This document shows positions 1-10,005 of a DNA stretch of 64,000 nucleotides, in pieces. Below the pieces are notes generated by a model. That model ran no database searches, was not told the DNA's origin, and worked only from the letters and a program-made list of their open reading frames with translations. Within the stretch, counting starts at the first letter, position 1. Every line of letters starts with the position of its first letter. The DNA is from Cryobacterium sp. Y57. GTDB taxonomy: Bacteria; Actinomycetota; Actinomycetes; Actinomycetales; Microbacteriaceae. Location: NCBI RefSeq assembly GCF_002929505.1, contig NZ_PJJL01000069.1, positions 107,829 to 171,828 on the forward strand. The letters are read 5' to 3'. The translations under genes were made by a program, and so were the position numbers.

Positions 1-2
1 AT

Positions 3-716
3 CGGGTGAACCGCGGTATCCGCGCGGCCTACCAACGGATACCGCACACCGGTCGCACCGTCATCGAGGGTGCACTGCGCGGTGGAACAGCCGCCGCCGC
101 GGGCGTGCTGATCGTGTCGGCCGTGGCTGTTGCCGTGCTCATCGCGGTCAATTACGCGACCATTATCGGGCTCTATGAGGCGGTGCAGGCCGGTGTCTTC
201 GGTGGCGCTACCATCACCCTGGCGCAGCTCGCACTCATTCCCAACCTCGTTATCTGGGCTGCCGCGTGGTTTGTCGGGCCCGGCATCGCGCTCGGCATCG
301 GTACCACCGTCTCGCCGATCGGCACGGTCGTGGGAACCCTTCCCGGCCTGCCTCTGTTTGGCGCCCTGCCGCAGGGCACCCCGACTTACGGCTTCCTCGG
401 ATTGCTTGCGCCCGTTCTGATCGGTTTCGTTTTCGCAGTCGTGACCCGGCAGTTTTTGGACCGCGCTGGGGTCCCTGAGAGAACCACGCTCGCGCACGTT
501 TTCACCGGCCTCGGCATGGGCGTCGTCGCCGGCGCACTCCTCGGCCTGCTCGCCTGGTGGTCGGCCGGAGCGATGGGCCCGGGTCGACTGGCTCAGGTCG
601 GGCCGAACCCGCTCCTGGTCGGCGCGCTCGCCGCCGCCGAAATCGGCGTCGCTGCGGCACTCGGCATGCTCGCCGGCCGGGTACGGCTCCCGTCTCGGCG
701 CTCTGCCAAACGGTAG
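3..716 (+). CDS. DUF6350-like integral membrane protein, 5' end outside window
   Basis: C-terminal part of a polytopic membrane protein. The reading frame is open to the left edge, so the first visible start codon (GTG at 6) is probably internal. The visible 236 residues contain about five or six hydrophobic segments separated by Gly/Pro-rich turns, and end in a short basic tail ([10 protein letters not shown]). In actinobacteria the gene directly upstream of purN is usually a DUF6350 protein of about 400 residues (sometimes named PerM-like), and both the position and the composition fit. Function is not established for the family. The stop lies 10 bases before purN, so the two are probably cotranscribed. 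Confidence 0.7.
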   Translation, partial: RVNRGIRAAYQRIPHTGRTVIEGALRGGTAAAAGVLIVSAVAVAVLIAVNYATIIGLYEAVQAGVFGGATITLAQLALIPNLVIWAAAWFVGPGIALGIGTTVSPIGTVVGTLPGLPLFGALPQGTPTYGFLGLLAPVLIGFVFAVVTRQFLDRAGVPERTTLAHVFTGLGMGVVAGALLGLLAWWSAGAMGPGRLAQVGPNPLLVGALAAAEIGVAAALGMLAGRVRLPSRRSAKR

Positions 717-726
717 GCTGAAGATC

Positions 727-1320
727 GTGCTGTCTATTGTCGTGCTGATCTCCGGCGGAGGATCCAACCTGCGGGCCCTGCTGGAAGCGTCAGAAGACGC
801 CGAGTTTCCGGCACGAATCGTGGCGATCGGAGCTGATCGCGATGCTGACGGGCTTGAGCTCGGCGTCGAATTCGGTGTCCCCGCCTTCTCCGTTCCGTTC
901 TCCTCTTTCGCTGACCGGGCGGCCTGGGGCGACGAACTGCTCGCGCAGATTCAGCAGTGGCAGCCCGACCTGGTTGTGCTCAGCGGCCTGATGCGGCTGC
1001 TGCCGCCGCGCGTGGTCGCCGCCCTGTCGCCGAACCTGATCAACACCCATCCCGCGTTCTTGCCTGAGTTTCCGGGGGCGCACGCCGTGCGCGACGCCCT
1101 GGCCGCTGGCGCGGTTCGAACCGGAGCGAGCATCATCGTGGTCGACAACGGTGTCGACGCGGGCCCCATCCTGGTTCAGGAGCGCGTCGACGTTCTGACC
1201 GGTGACACCGAAGCTTCCCTGCAGAATCGCATCAAGATCGTCGAGAGGCGCCTACTCATCCAGGCTGTGCTCGACATCGCCAACGGACACATGAACCTCA
1301 AGGAGAACAGCAACGCATGA
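727..1320 (+). CDS. purN: Phosphoribosylglycinamide formyltransferase (GART)
   Basis: Transfers a formyl group from 10-formyl-tetrahydrofolate to GAR, the third step of de novo purine synthesis, in the cytoplasm. At 197 residues it has the normal family length. The N-terminal phosphate-binding glycine loop (SGGGSN, residues 9-14) is present, and so are the catalytic Asn106-x-His108 in [13 protein letters not shown] and Asp144 in GVDAGP. Asn, His and Asp are the known catalytic triad of PurN. The GTG start at 727 places the first strand directly before the glycine loop, as in relatives. The stop codon overlaps the purH start by four bases (ATGA), so translation is likely coupled to the next purine enzyme. 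Confidence 0.96.
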   Translation: MLSIVVLISGGGSNLRALLEASEDAEFPARIVAIGADRDADGLELGVEFGVPAFSVPFSSFADRAAWGDELLAQIQQWQPDLVVLSGLMRLLPPRVVAALSPNLINTHPAFLPEFPGAHAVRDALAAGAVRTGASIIVVDNGVDAGPILVQERVDVLTGDTEASLQNRIKIVERRLLIQAVLDIANGHMNLKENSNA

Positions 1321-2990
1321 CCGCTCACACCAGCGCGCCCAGCTCGTACCGTAACCGGGACCAGATCGTGATCGAGCGTGCGCTCATCTCCGTTAGCGAC
1401 AAGACCGGACTGCTCGAGCTCGCCGCTGCACTGACAACCGGAGGCGTCGAAATTGTTTCCACCGGCTCCACCGCGGCCACCATTCGCGCCGCCGGCTACG
1501 ACGTCACAGACGTTTTTTCGGTGACGGGCTTTCCGGAATCGCTCGACGGCCGGGTCAAGACCCTGCACCCCGGGGTGCACGCCGGCATCCTCGCCGACCT
1601 GCGCCTCGAAGCGCACGAAGTGCAGCTGGCCGAGCTCGGTATCAAGGCCTTCCAGCTTGTCGTCGTCAACCTGTACCCCTTCGTCGAAACCGCCCTGAGC
1701 GGCGCCGAACCGGCCGACGTGATCGAGCAGATCGACATCGGCGGACCGGCGCTCGTGCGGGCATCCGCTAAAAACCATGCCAACGTGGCCATCGTCGTCG
1801 ACCCGGTCAACTACGGTGAGATCATCGAAGCTATGGCCGCGGGTGGCTCAACGCTCAAGCTGCGTCAGAAGCTCGCCTCGCTCGCCTTCGAGCACACCGC
1901 CGACTACGACCTGAGCGTCTCGGCCTGGTTCACCGAGAACATCTACGACCAGTGGCAGGACGACACGGAGGCGCTCGATGAAGACGCCACCTTTGATGAC
2001 GACGACGATGATGACGATGACGACGACGAGTCGCCGTTCCCCGAGGGGCTCGGCATCGAGGTCACTCGCGACGCGATCTTGCGCTACGGCGAGAACTCGC
2101 ACCAGGCAGCCGCGCTCTACGTCGGGGACGGCGGCCGCGGCATCGCACAAGCCCGGCAACTGCACGGCAAAGAAATGTCGTACAACAACTACGTCGATGC
2201 GGATGCCGCGGTGCGCGCAGCCTTCGACTTCAGCGAGCCGGCCGTTGCGATCGTCAAGCACGCCAACCCCTGTGGCATCGCCATCGCCAAGCCCAATGCA
2301 CCGGATCCCATCGCATCCGCCCACCTGCGCGCGCACGCCTGCGACCCCACCTCGGCGTTCGGTGGCGTGATCGCTGCAAACCGCGTCGTCACTTTGGGAA
2401 TGGCCGAAACCATCAGCGAGATCTTCACCGAAGTGCTCGTCGCCCCCGGCTTTGAACCGTCAGCGGTGGAACTGCTCACCAAGAAGAAGAACATCCGCTT
2501 GCTTGAGTTGCCCGCCGACTATGAGCGTTCTTCGCTCGAACTGCACCAGATCTCCGGCGGCCTGCTCGTGCAGGAGACCGACAGCTTCGAAGACTTCAGC
2601 TCAAACGGTTGGACTCTCGTAGCCGGTCCCGAAGTGGATGCCGCCACCCGCGCCGATCTGGAATTCGCCTGGAAGTCCTGCCGCTCCGTGAAGTCGAACG
2701 CTATTCTGCTCGCGCACGCCGGGGCATCCGTCGGGGTAGGTATGGGCCAGGTCAACCGGGTCGACTCCTGTCACCTCGCCGTGAGCCGCGCCGGCGAACG
2801 AGCCGCGGGTTCGGTCGCCGCGTCGGATGCGTTCTTCCCCTTCGCGGACGGCCTCGAAGTGCTGCTCGACGCCGGCATCGCCGCCGTCGTGCAGCCCGGC
2901 GGATCGGTGCGCGACCCCGAGGTCATCGCCGCAGCGACCGCGGCGGGGATCTCGATGTACTTCACGGGAGAGCGCCACTTCTTCCACTAG
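1317..2990 (+). CDS. purH: Bifunctional AICAR formyltransferase/IMP cyclohydrolase
   Basis: Catalyses the last two steps of IMP synthesis: AICAR to FAICAR with 10-formyl-THF, then ring closure. The N-terminal cyclohydrolase (MGS-like) domain covers about residues 15-215 ([28 protein letters not shown]). The formyltransferase domain covers about 245-557, with the conserved YGENSHQ, KHANPCG and DAFFPFADG motifs. At 557 residues it is somewhat longer than the usual roughly 520-530. Part of the difference is a hydrophilic linker at about 218-245 containing eleven consecutive aspartates (227-237), described in the findings. Four-base overlap with purN; a hairpin terminator follows at 2998. Confidence 0.96.
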   Translation: MTAHTSAPSSYRNRDQIVIERALISVSDKTGLLELAAALTTGGVEIVSTGSTAATIRAAGYDVTDVFSVTGFPESLDGRVKTLHPGVHAGILADLRLEAHEVQLAELGIKAFQLVVVNLYPFVETALSGAEPADVIEQIDIGGPALVRASAKNHANVAIVVDPVNYGEIIEAMAAGGSTLKLRQKLASLAFEHTADYDLSVSAWFTENIYDQWQDDTEALDEDATFDDDDDDDDDDDESPFPEGLGIEVTRDAILRYGENSHQAAALYVGDGGRGIAQARQLHGKEMSYNNYVDADAAVRAAFDFSEPAVAIVKHANPCGIAIAKPNAPDPIASAHLRAHACDPTSAFGGVIAANRVVTLGMAETISEIFTEVLVAPGFEPSAVELLTKKKNIRLLELPADYERSSLELHQISGGLLVQETDSFEDFSSNGWTLVAGPEVDAATRADLEFAWKSCRSVKSNAILLAHAGASVGVGMGQVNRVDSCHLAVSRAGERAAGSVAASDAFFPFADGLEVLLDAGIAAVVQPGGSVRDPEVIAAATAAGISMYFTGERHFFH

Positions 2991-2997
2991 GTTTCCA

Positions 2998-3042
2998 CCC
3001 AGAAAAAGCACCTTCGACGTTGAATCGGGGGTGCTTTTTGGG
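2998..3042 (+). terminator. Hairpin terminator after purH
   Basis: A 10-bp perfect stem (AAAAAGCACC at 3003-3012 with GGTGCTTTTT at 3030-3039), extended by an outer CCC/GGG, with a 17-base loop. The right arm ends in five T residues, so it looks like an intrinsic terminator for the purN-purH transcript. It lies 8 bases after the purH stop. Confidence 0.8.
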
Positions 3043-3136
3043 TAGTCCGCACGCCCACCGGTTATCCTGATCGAGGCGGTGCCACACACCGGCGCCGCCG
3101 CACCCGGCCCACAAGGCCCGAAACAACGGAGTTTCC

Positions 3137-4216
3137 ATGACCCTCACGCACCCTGCCGCAGCCCTCGATTCCCTCGCGCAGATTTCACTTTCCCATGAAA
3201 AAGTACTGATCGAAACCGGAAAACGATCTGGGCTGATGATCACGGTGGCCATCCACTCGACCCGTCTCGGCCAAGCCCTCGGCGGCGTGCGCCTATGGCA
3301 GTACGCAAGCTGGACCGACGCGGTCGCCGACGCCCTGCGCCTTTCCGCAGCCATGACCCTGAAAAATGCGGCCGCCGGCCTCAACCGCGGTGGTGGGAAG
3401 TGCGTCATCTATCTGCCGCTCGGCACGGTGCTGACAGACGCCGAGAAGCGGCTGGCGATGCTCGACCTCGGCGATGCCATTGAGAGCATGAAGGGCGCGT
3501 ACATGACGGCCGAAGACGTCGGAACGAGCGCCGAGCTCATGGCGATCGTGGCCGAACGCACCAACCACGTCTGCGGGCTGCCTGCCGCGAGCGGCGGCGT
3601 TGGCGAGCCAGCGGATGCCACAGCGGCCGGCGTATACGCGAGCATCGAATCCACCCTGGAGGCACTGTTCGGCAGCCGCGAGGTGCGCGGCCGCCACCTG
3701 GTGATCTCGGGCCTGGGCCAGGTTGGTGGCCGCGTCGCAATGGCCGCCGCTGCCGCCGGCGCCACCCTCACCGTCACCGACATCAACCCCGACAAGCGCG
3801 CGCTCGCTGACGAACTCGGCGCCTGTTGGGTGCCGGTCGCTGATGCGCACCGGGTACACGCCGATCTGTTCGTGCCGTGCGGCCTCGGTGGTGTGCTGAC
3901 ATCCGCCGTGATCGCGGAGTTGAACGTGCTCGGCATCTGCGGCGCCGCCAACAACCAGCTTGAGAATTTGGCCGGCGCCGCCCAGTTGGATGCGCGGGGC
4001 ATTCTCTGGGCACCCGATTTCGTCGTCAACGCCGGCGGCGTCGTCTACCTCGACCTGGCGAGCGAACCGAACGCCGATCGCGCCAAGATCACCGAGCGCG
4101 TTGCGGCCATCGGGTCCGTGCTCACGCAGATTTTCACGGATGCCAGCGCGAACGAGATCACGACCCTCGCGGCCGCCGAACTGCTCGCCGTGACCCGCCT
4201 GAACGCCGCCAGCTAG
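3137..4216 (+). CDS. Leucine/valine-type amino acid dehydrogenase
   Basis: NAD-dependent oxidative deamination of a branched-chain amino acid to its 2-oxo acid. The N-terminal dimerisation/catalytic domain holds LGGVRLW and two lysines 12 residues apart (Lys76 in TLKNAAAG and Lys88 in GGGKCVI), the spacing of the catalytic pair in leucine dehydrogenase. TAEDVGTS follows, then a C-terminal Rossmann domain with ISGLGQVGGRVA and the DINPDK acidic end of strand 2, which favours NAD over NADP. Length (359) suits leucine dehydrogenase. GGAG at 3128 precedes the ATG at 3137. Exact substrate (Leu, Val or Phe) cannot be set from sequence alone. It is separated from purH by a terminator, so it is an independent unit. 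Confidence 0.9.
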   Translation: MTLTHPAAALDSLAQISLSHEKVLIETGKRSGLMITVAIHSTRLGQALGGVRLWQYASWTDAVADALRLSAAMTLKNAAAGLNRGGGKCVIYLPLGTVLTDAEKRLAMLDLGDAIESMKGAYMTAEDVGTSAELMAIVAERTNHVCGLPAASGGVGEPADATAAGVYASIESTLEALFGSREVRGRHLVISGLGQVGGRVAMAAAAAGATLTVTDINPDKRALADELGACWVPVADAHRVHADLFVPCGLGGVLTSAVIAELNVLGICGAANNQLENLAGAAQLDARGILWAPDFVVNAGGVVYLDLASEPNADRAKITERVAAIGSVLTQIFTDASANEITTLAAAELLAVTRLNAAS

Positions 4217-4226
4217 CGCGCCCCAT

Positions 4227-4267
4227 CTCGGTGGCCGCTACGCACGATTACCGTAGTGGCCACCGAG
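4227..4267. terminator. Hairpin between convergent genes
   Basis: A 16-base arm at 4227-4242 (CTCGGTGGCCGCTACG) faces a complementary arm at 4252-4267 with a single G:T wobble and a 9-base loop. No T-run follows. It lies between two genes that converge, so it can end transcripts from both sides. Confidence 0.65.
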
Positions 4268-4289
4268 AGCATGCGCGGTCACGTAAGGC

Positions 4290-4979
4290 TTACTCGCGCA
4301 GGTCGACCGGGATGGTGGGCACAACGCGGGCGGCCACACGACGCTCCTTCAGCGTGGTGCGACCGGCTTTGACCAGCTCGGTGAGGATCGGAATTCCGGA
4401 AAGCAGAATGATGCCGATGATGAAGTACTCGGAGTACGCCTCGACAAACGCGATCTGACCGAGGAAGAAACCAACCAGGGTGAGGCCGACACCCCAGGCG
4501 AAGGCGCCAATCGCGTTGTAAATCACAAAGCTGCGGTAACGCATCTTGCCAACGCCAGCAGCAACCGGTACGAAGGCGCGGAAGACCGGCAGAAAACGGG
4601 CCAGGATGATGGACTTACCACCGTGCTTGGCGAAAAAGGCGTTGGTGCGCTCGACATTCTTCGGGTTGAAGAACCGGTTCTTCTCGCGCGAGAACACGGC
4701 GGGACCAGCCTTTCGGCCGATGACGTAGGCGAGCTGGTCACCGGCGAATGCGGCCGCGAACACGACCAGGCAGGTCACCCAGATAGGCAGCGGCACGACG
4801 CCGGTCGCGGTCAGCAGACCGACCGTGAACAACAGCGAATCGCCCGGCAGGAACGACAACACGATGAAACCGGTCTCGACGAACACGATAACGGCGACGC
4901 CCAGCAGCACGAACGATCCAAACGAGTGGATCAGCCACTCAGAGTCAAGAAAATCGATTCCGAACAGGGTGGGCAGCAT
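4290..4979 (-). CDS. DedA family membrane protein
   Basis: Polytopic inner-membrane protein of the DedA/SNARE-associated (VTT) family. Some members are lipid scramblases or flippases that recycle undecaprenyl phosphate or phosphatidylethanolamine. Visible family signatures are an early acidic hydrophobic helix (VFVETGFIVLSFLPGDSLLF) with the conserved Glu and the FLPGDS re-entrant motif, GDQLAYVIGRKAG, and ILARFLPVFRAFVPVAAGVG with its essential arginines. The long open frame continues upstream to 5372. I chose the ATG at 4979 because GGAAGGA lies just before it and relatives start MLPTL-like; this gives 229 residues, normal for the family. It stands alone, with its own promoter region upstream. 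Confidence 0.9.
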   Translation of the reverse strand: MLPTLFGIDFLDSEWLIHSFGSFVLLGVAVIVFVETGFIVLSFLPGDSLLFTVGLLTATGVVPLPIWVTCLVVFAAAFAGDQLAYVIGRKAGPAVFSREKNRFFNPKNVERTNAFFAKHGGKSIILARFLPVFRAFVPVAAGVGKMRYRSFVIYNAIGAFAWGVGLTLVGFFLGQIAFVEAYSEYFIIGIILLSGIPILTELVKAGRTTLKERRVAARVVPTIPVDLRE

Positions 4980-5549
4980 GAAGAATCCTTCCAACAAGCG
5001 AGCGCGGGGCATGGCCATGCCGACGAGAGGCGCAGACTCCAGACTACGTGACGCGATGCTGGGATATGCCGGGTTGCCCGGGCTCGGCGCGGGTCTGCCC
5101 GCCACGAGAACGGATGCTCCCGGTTGAGAAAATACTTGTGTTCTGCCCCCGCTTCCCAATATCCTGAAAGGCTGCCTGTTTCGGGGGCATGTGACAGACA
5201 TACTTGAGGCGCCCAGGAGGCAGACATGACCAAGACAGCACCGATAGTGCTCGCAACGGCTGCGAACCACGGCGCTTCTTGTGGCGTTTCTTCTCCCGCC
5301 CGCCCAACGACCCGCACCACCGCCGTTGGGGCCTGCGCCGGCTAGTTTCATCGTGCTCGTCAGGGCAAGCACTCAGCAGATGTGCCCATGAGCCAACCCA
5401 GCCGCACCGTACCGCCGCGCGGGGTGCTTCACCACTGCAGTACGTTCTCGTCGGCACTGCCAGCTCATTGTCGGCACGCTGTCCGCGACCAGAATCATCC
5501 GCTGCCCGGCGCAACCCGAGGCGCGACCGCACCACAATAGGACTGGACC
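4980..5549. other. 570-base gap without a clear gene
   Basis: Lies between the dedA start (minus strand) and the first ABC gene (plus strand). It must hold both divergent promoters. The only possible coding item is a 39-codon frame at 5226 with a perfect ribosome binding site, listed separately. I see no repeat, RNA gene or terminator here. Confidence 0.5.
5226..5345 (+). CDS. Possible 39-residue small protein
   Basis: An ATG at 5226 is preceded by a perfect AGGAGG at 5215-5220 with ideal spacing, and the frame runs for 39 codons to a TAG at 5343. The product would begin MTKTAPIVLATAANHG and is rich in Thr, Ala and Pro, with two Cys. There is no recognisable domain, signal peptide or membrane segment. 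It sits 200 bases upstream of the ABC exporter genes on the same strand, so it could be a leader peptide, a true small protein, or the start of a decayed gene. Support is only the ribosome binding site. Confidence 0.3.
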   Translation: MTKTAPIVLATAANHGASCGVSSPARPTTRTTAVGACAG

Positions 5550-7412
5550 ATGACCACCACCGCACCGAAGGCGCCGCCGCCGCCCAGCAATGACGCCCCA
5601 GCACGCAGCAACACCTTTCGCAGCCTGCAACGGCTCTATCCCTATGCCAAACCGGCCCTGCCGCGTATCTACTGCGGCATGGCCGCGGCGCTTTTCGCCG
5701 GTCTCGTGGCCCTGGCCATACCGCAGGTGCTGGCCTGGCTCGTCGATGGCCCGCTCAGCGCGGTGGGGAACGGCGACAGCGCCGTACAGGTCTGGCCGGC
5801 CGTGTGGATGGTTCTCGGACTCGGTGTTCTCGAGGCGATCATGATCGCCCTGCGCCGCTGGTTCGTACTCACCCCGGGCACCCACATCGAGGCCCGCATG
5901 CGCAACCACCTCTATGCCCGGCTGCAGGACCTGCCGGTGAGTTTTCACGACCGCTGGCCGAGCGGGCAGCTGCTCTCGCGCGCCGTGAGCGACCTCAACC
6001 TCATTCGCCGCTGGATGTCATTCGGGCTCCTGCTGCTCGTGGTCAACTTTCTCACCATCGTTGTCGGCATCGTCATTCTGCTCTGGATGCATTGGCTGCT
6101 GGGCGTGATCTTCGTGGTCTGCTCGATTCCGATTTGGATCTACGGCTATGTCTTCGAAGAGAAGTACTCCGTGATCACCCGGCGCAGCCAAGACCAGGCC
6201 GGTGACCTCGCAACCGCCGTCGAAGAGTCCGTGCACGGAATTCGCGTGCTCAAAGCGTTCGGCCGCGGGTCGTTCGCGCTGAAGAACTTCGCCTCGCAGG
6301 CGGAAAGCCTGCGCGGCACCGAGATTGAGAAGGCCCGCGCCATTGCGGGCATCTGGCTCTGGTTGCTACTCGTGCCCGACGTTGCATTCGCGCTCTGCCT
6401 CGTGGTCGGCGTCTGGCTCACCAGTCAGGATGCCCTGAGCAGCGGTGAGCTGCTGGCCTTCTTCGCCACCGCCACGGTGCTGCGGTTCCCCGTGGAATCG
6501 ATTGGGTTCCTGCTCTCGATGACCTTCGACGCGCGCACTGCGACCGACCGCTTCTTCGACATTCTCGACGCCCCGAACGAGATCACCGACCCGACGGACC
6601 CGGCCACCGTGGCGGCACCGCTCGGCCGACTCTCGTTCGATAACGTGCACTTTCGCTACCCGGACTCGCCCGAGCGCCTTCCTGACCTGCTCAACGGCAT
6701 CGACCTCGTTCTCGAACCGGGGGAGACCATGGCGCTCGTCGGCCTCACTGGAAGCGGCAAGTCCACACTCACGGCCCTCACCACCCGGCTGTATGACGTG
6801 ACTGCGGGCGCCGTGACGCTCGACGGTGTCGACGTGCGGGCGCTGCGCCGCGAGGAACTGCGCAGCCACCTCGCGATGGCATTTGAGGACGCCACCTTGT
6901 TCTCGGCATCCGTTCGTGACAACGTCCTACTCGGCCGCGCCGACCTGGCCGCCAGTAGTCCCGAAGCGGATGCCGCACTCGCGCAGGCCCTACAGATCGC
7001 GCAGGCTGATTTCGTGCACGATTTGCCCCTCGGTGTCGACACCCTCGTCGGCGAAGAGGGAATGAGCTTGTCCGGCGGGCAGCGGCAGCGTCTGGCGCTT
7101 GCCCGCGCGGTCGCGGCGCGGCCATCCGTTCTCATTCTGGACGATCCGCTGTCGGCGCTCGATGTGAACACGGAATCGCTGGTGGAGAACGCGCTGCGGG
7201 AGGTGCTCGTCGATACCACCGCGCTTATCGTGGCGCACCGACCGTCAACGGTCATGCTCGCCGACCGCGTGGCTCTGCTCGAAAACGGTCGCATCACCGC
7301 CGTCGGAACGCACTCCGAGCTATTGCGCACCAGCGCGCACTACACCTTCGTCATCTCCAGCCTCGAAGACGAAGAACGCAGAGAATCGAACCGAGCGGAG
7401 GAAAAGCTGTGA
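5550..7412 (+). CDS. ABC exporter half, permease-ATPase fusion (degenerate-site partner)
   Basis: Type IV ABC exporter subunit of 620 residues. Six transmembrane helices lie in about residues 25-320 and an ATPase domain in about 355-600. The ATPase has Walker A (GLTGSGKST, Lys404), signature LSGGQRQR, Walker B VLILDDP and H-loop VAHRPST. The residue after the Walker B aspartate is Asp532 instead of the catalytic Glu, typical of the subunit that carries the degenerate ATP site in heterodimeric exporters such as TM287/288. The stop overlaps the next gene by four bases (GTGA), so both halves are made together. The substrate is unknown; drugs, lipids or peptides are possible. An ATGACC start at 5550 follows AGGACTGG. 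Confidence 0.93.
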   Translation: MTTTAPKAPPPPSNDAPARSNTFRSLQRLYPYAKPALPRIYCGMAAALFAGLVALAIPQVLAWLVDGPLSAVGNGDSAVQVWPAVWMVLGLGVLEAIMIALRRWFVLTPGTHIEARMRNHLYARLQDLPVSFHDRWPSGQLLSRAVSDLNLIRRWMSFGLLLLVVNFLTIVVGIVILLWMHWLLGVIFVVCSIPIWIYGYVFEEKYSVITRRSQDQAGDLATAVEESVHGIRVLKAFGRGSFALKNFASQAESLRGTEIEKARAIAGIWLWLLLVPDVAFALCLVVGVWLTSQDALSSGELLAFFATATVLRFPVESIGFLLSMTFDARTATDRFFDILDAPNEITDPTDPATVAAPLGRLSFDNVHFRYPDSPERLPDLLNGIDLVLEPGETMALVGLTGSGKSTLTALTTRLYDVTAGAVTLDGVDVRALRREELRSHLAMAFEDATLFSASVRDNVLLGRADLAASSPEADAALAQALQIAQADFVHDLPLGVDTLVGEEGMSLSGGQRQRLALARAVAARPSVLILDDPLSALDVNTESLVENALREVLVDTTALIVAHRPSTVMLADRVALLENGRITAVGTHSELLRTSAHYTFVISSLEDEERRESNRAEEKL

Positions 7413-9214
7413 CCGTCAGTGGCGTCAAGGGCGAGGAACGCCATAACTTCACCAAGGCCGAGAGCAAACAGATTCGCGCTCGCTCGCTGCGGCTGCTCGG
7501 CTCGCTGCTCTTGCCGGTGCGGGCCAAGGTCGTGCTCGCCATGCTCGTGGTGGTCGTCTCGACTGCCGCCCAGGTCTCCGGTCCAGCGCTGATTGCCGTC
7601 GGCATCGACCGCGGCTTGCCCGCGCTGCTGGAGCAGGACTGGCTGCCGCTGGCTGCGACCGGCGGCGTTTATCTCGTGGCCGGGGTGATGGGCGCGCTGC
7701 TGATCGCCTGGTACACCGTGCTGTCGGCCCGCATCAGCCAGGGCGTACTGATCGACCTGCGCAAGCGGGTATTTCTGCACACGCAGAAGCTCAGCCTCGA
7801 ATTTCACGAGTCGTATACCTCCGGTCGTATCATCTCGCGCCAGACCAGTGACCTCGATGCCATTCGCGAACTGCTCGATTCCGGCATCAACCAGCTGGTG
7901 CAGGGCATCCTCTATATGTCGTTCACCGCGGTCGTCTTGGTGCTGTTCGATGGCACTAGCGGACTCGTACTGCTCGGCGCCGTGCTGCCGCTCGTCATTC
8001 TCACGCGCTGGTTCCAGGTGCGCTCGCAGAGTCTGTTCCGGCAGTCGCGGGTCGCGTCGGCGAGCCTGATAGTGCGTTTCGTCGAGACGATGACCGGCAT
8101 CCGCGCGGTGAAGGCGTTTCGCACGGAGAAGCACAACGGGACGGTATTCGGCAAACTCGTCGAGAGCTATCGCGAGGTCAACGCGCGAGTGATTCAACTG
8201 TTCGGGGTGTTCGACCCTGGGCTCGTGCTGATCGGCAACGTGACGGTCGCGGCCGTGTTGCTGGTCAATGGTTTTCGGGTCGCTGACGGCCAACTCGCCA
8301 TCGGCGCGCTGCTCGCGACGCTGCTCTACACCCGCCGGTTCTTCGACCCGATGGAGGAGATGGCGATGTTTTACAACTCCTACCAGTCGGCCGCTGCGGC
8401 GCTCGAGAAGATCTCCGGCGTGCTCGAGGAGCGCCCTGGGGTGCCCGATCCAGTCGCCCCAGTGGACCTCTGGGAGGCTCATGGTCGGGTGCGGTTCGAC
8501 AATGTGCAGTTCGCCTATCAGACGGATCGGGAGATCCTGCCGCACTTCGACCTCGATATTCCGGCCGGGCAAACCATCGCATTGGTCGGGTCGACCGGAG
8601 CCGGTAAATCGACGCTCGCCAAGCTGATGAGCCGGTTCTACGACCCGACGGATGGCCGGGTTCGGCTCGACGACGTCGACCTGCGCGACCTGCATCCCAA
8701 AGACCTGCGGCGCGCGATCGTCATGGTCACCCAGGAGGCCTACCTGTTCAGCGGTTCGGTCGCCGAGAACATCGCAATAGGCAAACCGGATGCGTCGGCG
8801 CAGCAAATTCGCGCCGCCGCGGCTGCCGTCGGTGCTCACGAATTCATCGAGAATCTCCCGAATGGCTATGACACCGACGTGAACAAGCGTGGCGGGCGCG
8901 TGTCAGCCGGACAACGCCAATTGATCTCGTTTGCGCGCGCTTTTCTCGCCAACCCGGCGGTGCTGATCCTCGATGAGGCTACATCGTCGCTCGATATCCC
9001 GAGCGAACGGCTCGTGCAGGAGGCGTTGCAAACCCTGCTCGCTGATCGCACGGCCGTGATCATCGCCCACCGCCTGTCGACGGTCGCAATCGCCGATCGG
9101 GTGCTCGTGATGGAACACGGTCGCATCGTGGAGGACGGAACGCCGAAAGACCTCATCTCGGGAACCGGCCGCTTCGCGACCATGCACGCCGCCTGGCGCG
9201 AGTCCCTCGTGTAG
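7409..9214 (+). CDS. ABC exporter half, permease-ATPase fusion (catalytic partner)
   Basis: Second subunit of the heterodimeric exporter, 601 residues: six membrane helices in about 30-325, then an ATPase domain with Walker A (GSTGAGKST), Walker B VLILDEA with the catalytic Glu523 intact, and H-loop IAHRLST. The signature is VSAGQRQL rather than LSGGQ. The non-standard signature here pairs with the Asp-containing Walker B of the upstream subunit, giving one degenerate and one active ATP site. The GTG start at 7409 has GGAGG at 7397-7401 and overlaps the first gene's stop. A short TCCCGGGA palindrome follows the stop, and then a transposase relic. Confidence 0.93.
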   Translation: MTVSGVKGEERHNFTKAESKQIRARSLRLLGSLLLPVRAKVVLAMLVVVVSTAAQVSGPALIAVGIDRGLPALLEQDWLPLAATGGVYLVAGVMGALLIAWYTVLSARISQGVLIDLRKRVFLHTQKLSLEFHESYTSGRIISRQTSDLDAIRELLDSGINQLVQGILYMSFTAVVLVLFDGTSGLVLLGAVLPLVILTRWFQVRSQSLFRQSRVASASLIVRFVETMTGIRAVKAFRTEKHNGTVFGKLVESYREVNARVIQLFGVFDPGLVLIGNVTVAAVLLVNGFRVADGQLAIGALLATLLYTRRFFDPMEEMAMFYNSYQSAAAALEKISGVLEERPGVPDPVAPVDLWEAHGRVRFDNVQFAYQTDREILPHFDLDIPAGQTIALVGSTGAGKSTLAKLMSRFYDPTDGRVRLDDVDLRDLHPKDLRRAIVMVTQEAYLFSGSVAENIAIGKPDASAQQIRAAAAAVGAHEFIENLPNGYDTDVNKRGGRVSAGQRQLISFARAFLANPAVLILDEATSSLDIPSERLVQEALQTLLADRTAVIIAHRLSTVAIADRVLVMEHGRIVEDGTPKDLISGTGRFATMHAAWRESLV

Positions 9215-9246
9215 CCGCTCCCGGGAGGCGGCGAGCATCTTCGTCG

Positions 9247-9582
9247 CTCCCGGAAACGGAACATTCACAGACCACGACGGTCGTGCAGATCGAACGTCAG
9301 CTTCGGTATGAGTTGCTGCGGGCATTTCGAACAGTGGAATTTGTGGATTCTCCGACACTGCCAGTGCTGGCCGTGGATGACCATAATGGGCGTCATTAGG
9401 CTGGCGATAACCCAGTGCGGAATGCCGGCGTCGGCTGTTGTAAACGGTTCAACACACCGGATGACGTCGCTGCGAGCGTGTGATTTCGTCGCGCATGTGG
9501 TGCGGTAGACGCACTCGTTCTTGAGCAGCGAGAAAAAAGATTCAGCCATGCTGTTGTCCCAGCACACGCCGGTGTGGGTCAT
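9247..9582 (-). pseudogene. IS3-family transposase (OrfB) 3' remnant, frameshifted
   Basis: Reading the minus strand from 9582, THTGVCWDNSMAESFFSLLK then NECVYRTTCATKSHAR match the catalytic Glu region of IS3 OrfB integrases (CWDNAxAESFF.xLK). Near 9448 the frame breaks by one base: the next frame continues YNSRRRHSALGYRQPNDAHY, the usual OrfB C-terminus. The earlier part, with the two catalytic aspartates, is absent or unrecognisable, and no paired terminal inverted repeats were found. This is a dead fragment inserted just after the ABC exporter. It shows that an insertion sequence once landed between the exporter and the hydrolase/MarR genes. Confidence 0.8.
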
Positions 9583-10005
9583 CGAGGAACGCCTTCCCAG
9601 GCTGGCCCGAAGGAACGGACGCGGTATGCCCCCTACGCGGCGCAGAAGCAGGCCGAGCTTCGCGACCGTCGTCTTGAGGTCAGTAAATTCGATTATCCGG
9701 AACTGGTCCTTTGTGGTGCAGACCACGTTGCACCTGAAACTGCTCGAAAGGCTCGTAGGCGACACCGCCGACTGTCGAATGTCGGCACTGTTGGTGGTCG
9801 CCATGCCCGCGAAATGCATAAGGCCAACGCCTCAGGCCCGCGGGTGGCGATAGTGAGCGCCGCGAGCATCCAACCGGCGCTTGCCATATTCGTCAGTCGA
9901 GAGTGAGTACCGCTGCCTGGCAACGAGCCTCACTGCCGATGCTCATTCTCAACGTGCTTTCGGTCGGACCACACGCAAGGGGAACCCACCGAGGGACAGC
10001 GCTCT
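9583..10005. other. Degraded segment upstream of IS relic
   Basis: About 420 bases between the recognisable transposase remnant and the end of the MarR gene. Open frames exist on both strands (for example 9574-9906 plus and the upstream part of 9265-9819 minus), but none shows a family motif. This is probably leftover element or host sequence in decay. Confidence 0.4.

Noticed and set aside
4980..5372. N-terminal extension of the DedA protein
   Set aside because: Low-complexity sequence with no family similarity; good ribosome site and family start at 4979.
7340..8839. Long minus-strand open frame opposite the second ABC gene
   Set aside because: Antisense shadow typical of high-GC DNA; no family motif, and the plus-strand ABC exporter explains the region fully.
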